From contig CM040103.1 in NCBI GenBank assembly GCA_022496805.1, forward strand, positions 2,498,001 through 2,562,000: 64,000 bases of DNA. The letters are read 5' to 3'. Position 1 is the stretch's first letter; each line of letters begins with the position of its first letter. The notes under the pieces are model-generated. The model saw only the letters and a list, made by a program, of their open reading frames with translations, did not search any database and had not been told where the DNA came from. Positions 58,725 through 64,000 of the stretch are shown here, one piece after another. The translations under genes and the position numbers were made by a program. Source of the DNA: Pohlia nutans (lineage: Eukaryota > Streptophyta > Bryopsida > Bryales > Mniaceae).

Positions 58725-60921
58725 ACCGCCAACAAATGGAAGCCGTTCTTCAACATCCTAAGCATCTCCAAACACAATGAAAAATGGTACACAACTAAGT
58801 AACATCATATAGAATGTGAAAGTGAACTGCGACAGGTTTTGGTAGTGAGTTTTTTTGATGTAGCCATGATCATACGCATTTGAAATTTTTGGGCATGTGT
58901 TTTTTTGGGGTGATTTTTTCCATCAAACGCAATTATTTTGCAATTCGTGCGATCAAAGTCAATGAAATTTGTTGTGTACGTTTTTTCAAATAGTTTATGA
59001 CAACATCTTATGGTTAGAAGGTAAAAAATAACATTAAGATGAATATTCTTTTTTGCTTTTGTACATTAGGAGACAAATAATTGGTTGGAAATTAATATTG
59101 CAAGTTGCATAGATGAGATTATCAAGTAACCTGCTTTCTAACTAAATAAAACTGCACTAGTGATGAAGTTTTAATGTGATGAAATTATCTCGTACAAATA
59201 GAGATGCTCTCATTCTACTCACACAATGTTCAAGAACACTTTATAATCACGTGCATATTGGGCGGCTAGGTTGTGACATTACAGAGGTAAGGATATATTG
59301 ATACCTGACCATCCTACACCTGCAGGTATTTGGGCGCATTTTTAGGCTCAACAAAATCTGTAATGCCCACTTTATACACAATCTGGGGCTGGATGAGAGG
59401 CCTGCCCGATTCAATCTAGCCTAAGTTTGGAGTTCTGGGCATGGCAAACCTTGCTCCGATTTCATCAAATCAGCCCAAAGATTTAGCGCCAAAATCATGC
59501 CACATAGGACGCCATGTAGCAAAAACTTGCTACTTTCAGCCCGGCCCTAGTATGGGCTGGATTTGAAAGAATGGAGCGATCCTATTTCTTCTTGTGGTTG
59601 AAATTTGAAGAGTTCGGCCAGCCCTCAATCCGGCCCCAAGTATAAGTTGGGCCTAAGATCAACGAAGTGCGCATTTGTACTGTAGAGTACATTCGAAATT
59701 CGGTAGCGGTCGCGGAGGATTTCTTCTGTAAATCTCCGATGCCCGTGACAAATTTTGCGCGCTTGAGTCCACGTGCAACTCATCCGGAATGCGCTTGGAA
59801 TGGAAGTGTGGCGCCGGTTCTCACGTTGAAACAGATTCGTGAAGGTACGGGCTCTGATTTTTGATGCTCTGAAAATTTTCTGTTTCGGAATTGAGATAGA
59901 AACGAATGAAAACGTTTCGGTGATTTCGGAGGTGTCTGCATTGTCGCACTTGGACAATCTTGTGAAGTTTTCTTGGGCTGTTGATGTCTTGGATTGGGTT
60001 TAGGGCTTAGAACGGAAGTCTACAATTAGTATCGAAACTGGGGTATATTAGGTTTTCCTATGGGATTTGAGCTGCGAATAATGTTTCCTTCATTTCAACT
60101 CTGTGATTTGGACACATTCTACCGTGTTGGATATCAACTGTCGTATGCTTTGGCAACCGAGGTTTGCAAATTCGTCTCAGTATTTCAACACTGTGATTGG
60201 GACAACTGCTTTTGAGCACATTCTGCTGTGTTGGAAATCAACTGTTGAATGATTTGGCAAATGAGTCGTCTCAGTATGCAAAATGAGATTCTAGGGTTTC
60301 TCCTCCGTGTTTTAGGAACTTTAAATCTCCTCGTCATGTTTTTGAATTGAAGACTCAGGTGCACGTGCAGTAGTGGGGCTTTAAAATGGACCTTAGACCT
60401 CACGTTTGTTACCAAATTGGACACAACGTAAATTTTATTTTGTGGACCGATACCCTTATATGTGACAATAGGAATCACGATTCTTCTTTCTCCAAAGTAC
60501 TAGCCCTCTTGTAGAGCCTTGGAACACAATTCTGAACTTGCCTTTTTCTGTGGGCGAGATGGAACTCTGATGAGTTATATAGCAACTTTCGAATCGGCGA
60601 CAGAAAGCAACTACTGTACGTGTCGGAATTCTATTCCTTGAGTCATTGACAGAATGGTGTTTGCGGGTTTTGCGTAGAATTGTTTGGGAACGCAAGTAAA
60701 TCAGGAACACATTGGATAAGAAATCTTAGCACGCACCAGGGATTGAAGAAGTGAAGTGTGCATTGCAGCGACCTGCATCTAGAAGAGTCTGTGTGTGAGG
60801 ACAAGGTGCTGCAGCTACGCCTTTCTTCAAGGTCCGCATTTCATAACTTCATGAACTGTTTGTTTTAGGGTTTAAGGCTTAGGGCTGAACCTGAGACGAA
60901 ATTGAGCTCTTTCACTCTCTA
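58725..60921. other. Intergenic DNA and possible 5' region of the CHK-like gene
   Basis: No protein-coding gene is supported. 59670-60860 is less AT-rich and contains TAGGGTTT motifs (60293, 60868) and a donor-like GAAG|GTACGG near 59843. It could be an untranslated leader or a non-coding transcript. The small frames at 59625-60710 show no recognisable domain. Confidence 0.4.
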
Positions 60922-61339
60922 AGGTAGTTACCCCATTTCCAACTGGCGTCTTAAACCAACAGCTAGGGGCATTTTCCACAATCGATGCTGCAATGATGTT
61001 GGTTGTAGCATGAGTTACAGGTGGTAATGGGTTCTCTCTTGTTGGTTTTAGTATATGCAAGTGTGGTTATGGATTTGTTGTTGTTAGTTTAAGCATCTTT
61101 ATTGTGTGCAATACAAATCTTTTTTGGACAGAAACAACTCTACCTATGTGACGTGAATGGGATGTGTCATACTTCAACTATGAAAATTTATAACTAAACC
61201 ATTCTTCATCCAAAAACCATGTTTCAACTTGTGTTGAAATCTATTTCTTCTTGCCTTAACTCTAAAACAATAATAATACTAAATAATATCCATGTCTCAT
61301 ATCTGTATTTCTTATTCAGTTGGGAATGGGTAACCACCT
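60922..61339. mobile_element. TA-flanked AGGT-family MITE just upstream of the CHK-like gene
   Basis: 418 bp; ends AGGTAGTTACCCCATTTCC and, inverted, AGGTGGTTACCCATTCCC. It ends 58 bp before the predicted start codon, so it lies in the promoter, leader or a leader intron. It is the intact counterpart of the nested element at 31267-32429. Confidence 0.8.
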
Positions 61340-61397
61340 TAAATGGCAGGTTGTGGCCAGATCGTGTCCTGAGAATCATCATCTTGTCAGCAACATC

Positions 61398-63464
61398 ATG
61401 GACACACCAGCCATCGCTGGTGTGCTACCGGCGCCCATGCAGCTGCTGTCGAGCTCGCACCTGACAACGCTCTGGTCGTCATACGGACACATTTACCGGT
61501 TGCGCGTCCGTCTGTCGACCAACACCACCACCTCGCTCATCCTCAAAACTGTCAACCCTCCCGCGGTAAAATACAACTTCAAATCCAAAATTGATTTTGA
61601 GTCACCAAGACAAGTCACAATAGACATTTAGTCGTGAAAAGATAAGTCACATTGGACAAGATTTCTATTTCTACTAGTGTATGAAGTAATGTATTGAGTC
61701 ATGGTACATATAGCGTCTTGATCATGATACAAGTACATAGCTATCACATTTCTCAAATTGATTTTGAGTCACCAAGACAAGTCACAATAGACATTTAGTC
61801 GTTAAAGACAAGTCACATTGGACAAGATTTCTACTAATGTATCAAGTAATCACCCAGTGTACCGTATTGGATCGGGGTACATATAGCGTGTTGATCATGA
61901 TACAGGTACATAGCTATCACATTTCTCGATGTGATTATTAGTACTCATATTGATATTTGCACGTATTTCATTGTGGAAACCAAGGTATCACATGCAGACG
62001 AGTCTCACCTCCGAAAGCTCGTGTCCTACCGCGTGGAGCGTTACTTCTATGACAAGCTCTCGTCCGCCTTGGGAAACCCGGCGCGAGTGGCCAAGCATTA
62101 CCCCGTCGCCCGTGACGACAGCCTGCTCCTGGAGGATCTGGAGGTCGCGTTTCCCGTCTCCCCGGGCAGCGGGCTGGGGTTGCACCGCGCGCGTGCCGTG
62201 TTGAAGTGGCTGGCCAATTTCCACGCTACATTCTGGGGTTTCCAAGATGAAACCCCAATGCCGCCCCCGTGCGAGGGAGTAAAGGAGGCGCAGGGCGTGT
62301 GGGTGCAGGGCGGGTACTGGTACCTTGACACGCGACAGGACGAGTACGCCTGCATCGGCCGTGACTGGAAACCGTTCCTGTCCCAATTCCAAGTGGTATA
62401 ATTTTTTTTTCAACACTAATTTTTCCTTAGGCATGAAAAGTGTTAAAATTATATTCTGATAAGTCAAATTGTGCATGAAATTTGAGTTAACCGAAAAGAA
62501 GCCCATCTAACCTCCCTTTTTGCTCTACTTCTAACCTCTTTTTTGAGCTTTACTTGGGTTGAATAGTGTCGTGTCATAGATTGTCCCCTTGTGGGCCATG
62601 GGCTTGGAGCTTTGGTAGAAGGTGTGGGAGTCATTGCGAGGTGTGGAGAATGATGACAGTGGCTTGTTTTAGATTGTCTCCCAACTCATCATGACTTAGT
62701 TTTTGGTCTATTTATATTTCAATATGAGTTCAAGAGGAATTCAACACGAGTTTTCTAAAACTTTCCTCTTTGAGCTGACTTGTTGGTTAACTCTATTGTA
62801 GTTTGATTTTTTGTGAAGGATAAAAATAAATGATTCTTGAATTTACACTGTCACTGTAAGGAAACAGAACGCTTCTCACTGCTATTTTGAGCCATTCTAG
62901 AGTTCGTGAGTGCTTTTGGTCACATAGGAGAAGACCTTCCTTAATAATTTCAGTTAGTGAAAATTGTCGGGTTTTCTTGTAATTTGTTGCTATGAAGTAT
63001 ACCAAATGATGACGAGAGTTTGACAGGCCGCGGCGAAGCTGAAAACGGACGGGAGAGGGAGGACGCTCATTCACGGGGACTGCAAGGCGGCCAACATTCT
63101 ATTCTCCACTAATTCGGCTGTGTGCGCGCTCTACGATTTTCAGTACGTCGGGGGCGGGCTCGGGGCGCAGGACCTTGTGTACTTCCTTGGCACGAGCGTC
63201 GATGGTGCCATTCTGCGCAAGAAAGGAGGCGATGAGGAGTTGCTGCGATTCTATCACCAGGAGTTGATGCTCGCGCTCCATGCTCGGAGTGCTGCAGATG
63301 CGAAGCTCTTCACTTTTGAGGTTTTGAAAGAACAGTTCGAGGTTGCGCTTGTCGACTGGATGCGCTTCATGGCTGGATGGGGACGGTGGGGCAATGCGGG
63401 CTGGGTTGAAAGCAATGTGCGCTCCATTCTCAAGAAATGGGCCGACGCTCCGGACGCCTCTTAG
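61398..63464 (+). CDS. CHK/ecdysteroid-kinase-like small-molecule phosphotransferase
   Basis: Three exons, 61398-61565, 61985-62395 (or 62392) and 63027-63464, join in phase 0 to give about 338 residues. The protein belongs to the APH/choline-kinase fold group related to EcK/CHK kinases. Visible signs are RLRVRL and LILKTV in the N-lobe and SYRVERYFYDKL after it. Further on come the LLLEDL hinge segment, catalytic HGDCKAANILF (Asp of HxD, metal-binding Asn) and YDFQYVG in place of DFG. It would transfer phosphate from ATP to a small alcohol or amine, but the substrate is unknown. It is slightly shorter than typical members; a small missing exon in the 62396-63026 intron cannot be excluded. 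That intron contains the MITE 62482-62794. Confidence 0.8.
61585..61930 (+). repeat. Tandem duplication with CACTA ends in intron 1 of the CHK-like gene
   Basis: Two adjacent units of about 173 bp (from about 61585 and about 61757) each contain GACAAGTCACAATAGACATT, a CACTA-type right end (TTTCTACTAGTG, or TTTCTACTAATG) and GGTACATATAGCGT. They derive from a fragment of the CACTA family seen at 52594-52925. Confidence 0.75.
62482..62794. mobile_element. TIR element (GAGTTAACC ends), copy 2
   Basis: Ends TGAGTTAACC and GGTTAACTCT, 313 bp, in intron 2 of the CHK-like gene. Close homologue of 31371-31672; it carries a short extra segment near its right end. Confidence 0.75.
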
Positions 63465-64000
63465 AGGAAGCCCACAGTACCTGGCTCTATTTCCTAAACC
63501 CCTAAACCAGCTCCAGACGTATGTTTTGCCATCGAGAGGAGCCTGGCTGGTATTTTTGAATGTCAAATCGGTACTTCAAGTTTTAGCAAACTAGTGGGGA
63601 TGCTCTTATAGCATTTCCATTGTTTAGATTGGTATCTCTATTTTATTTCGGTTGAGATTGACCTCCGTAACTATCTTCTGATACACCATGCAAAATATGC
63701 AAAATAGTGTGAAGAACCCCATTGATTCTTTTAGAGTTTCGAGTATTCTTTCTTTTGTCCAACTTAAGTAGAAATACCATGCTTAAGTAGAAATACCAGA
63801 AATCGAAACATCCTCAATGACTGTGTCATAGACTTCCATTGGAACCGTGTTGTAGATTGACTATAAACCATTTTTTGAGAGATTAGTTTCAACCAATTGG
63901 CTTTTGCGTTTGCTCTATTTTGGATAAAGTGGTGGAGCAATCAATTTATTGATTAGGGCCAATCCATTATTGATTTAAGATAAATCTAGAGCATGAGAAG
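63465..64000. other. 3' flank of the CHK-like gene
   Basis: No gene. A small direct repeat of TTAAGTAGAAATACCA lies near 63764-63800. A polyadenylation signal could not be assigned. Confidence 0.4.

Noticed and set aside
61988..62506. 172-codon minus-strand frame
   Set aside because: Antisense of CHK-like exon 2, extending into the intron; the plus strand carries the conserved motifs.

Overview
The window reads as nuclear DNA of a land plant. The genes have many short GC-rich exons with plant-type splice sites in an AT-rich background that is crowded with plant-type miniature transposons (CACTA, Stowaway-like, Tourist-like and several TIR families). One gene is a plant disease-resistance NLR and another is a plant RPA49. 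The NLR leucine-rich repeats of the form LxxLxLxxCxxLxxLP and the ecdysteroid-kinase-like (CHK/EcK) gene would suit a seed-free plant (moss, liverwort, lycophyte or fern) better than a flowering plant. That is an inference; the species is not identified.

Layout. 1-7.8 kb holds repeats only, including a 1.3 kb TTAA-flanked foldback. 7.8-28.6 kb holds three diverged copies (A, B, C) of one segment, all reading on the minus strand. Each has a small predicted beta-rich exon followed by a large exon encoding a helical region plus a protein kinase domain. Copy A (8298-11807) is open throughout. Copy B (19747-22466) is a pseudogene that has lost the kinase N-lobe. Copy C (25580-28462) is open apart from one in-frame TAG. 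Copy A's upstream flank is expanded by a complete 3.2 kb CACTA element (12761-15941, TSD CCA). 28.8-29.4 kb is an 86-bp tandem repeat. 30.0-31.2 kb carries broken remains of a SABATH methyltransferase. 31.2-33.6 kb is a nest of transposons. 35.3-38.8 kb is a four-exon gene for the RNA polymerase I subunit RPA49, with telo-box and site II-like promoter motifs. 41.8-55.6 kb is a 12-exon NLR on the minus strand. Its predicted N-terminus is MGISMSC, a possible lipidation signal, and one intron is almost exactly a transposon. 61.4-63.5 kb is a three-exon CHK/EcK-like small-molecule kinase.

How the parts fit. RPA49 is housekeeping (rRNA synthesis). The kinase trio and the NLR look like fast-evolving, possibly immune-related loci, but nothing in the sequence links them mechanistically. 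The most unusual protein feature is that the kinases lack the usual VAIK lysine (VAIA instead) and carry a lysine in the glycine-rich strand (GHGSYK) where WNK kinases have theirs.

Most remaining sequence is assignable to repeats. Two insertions can be dated relative to their hosts because an empty copy of the host lies elsewhere in the window: a TTAA-target element at 31872-32254 and a TAA-target Tourist-like element at 50659-50858. All gene models were assembled by eye from splice signals, reading frame and phase; no database search was run.
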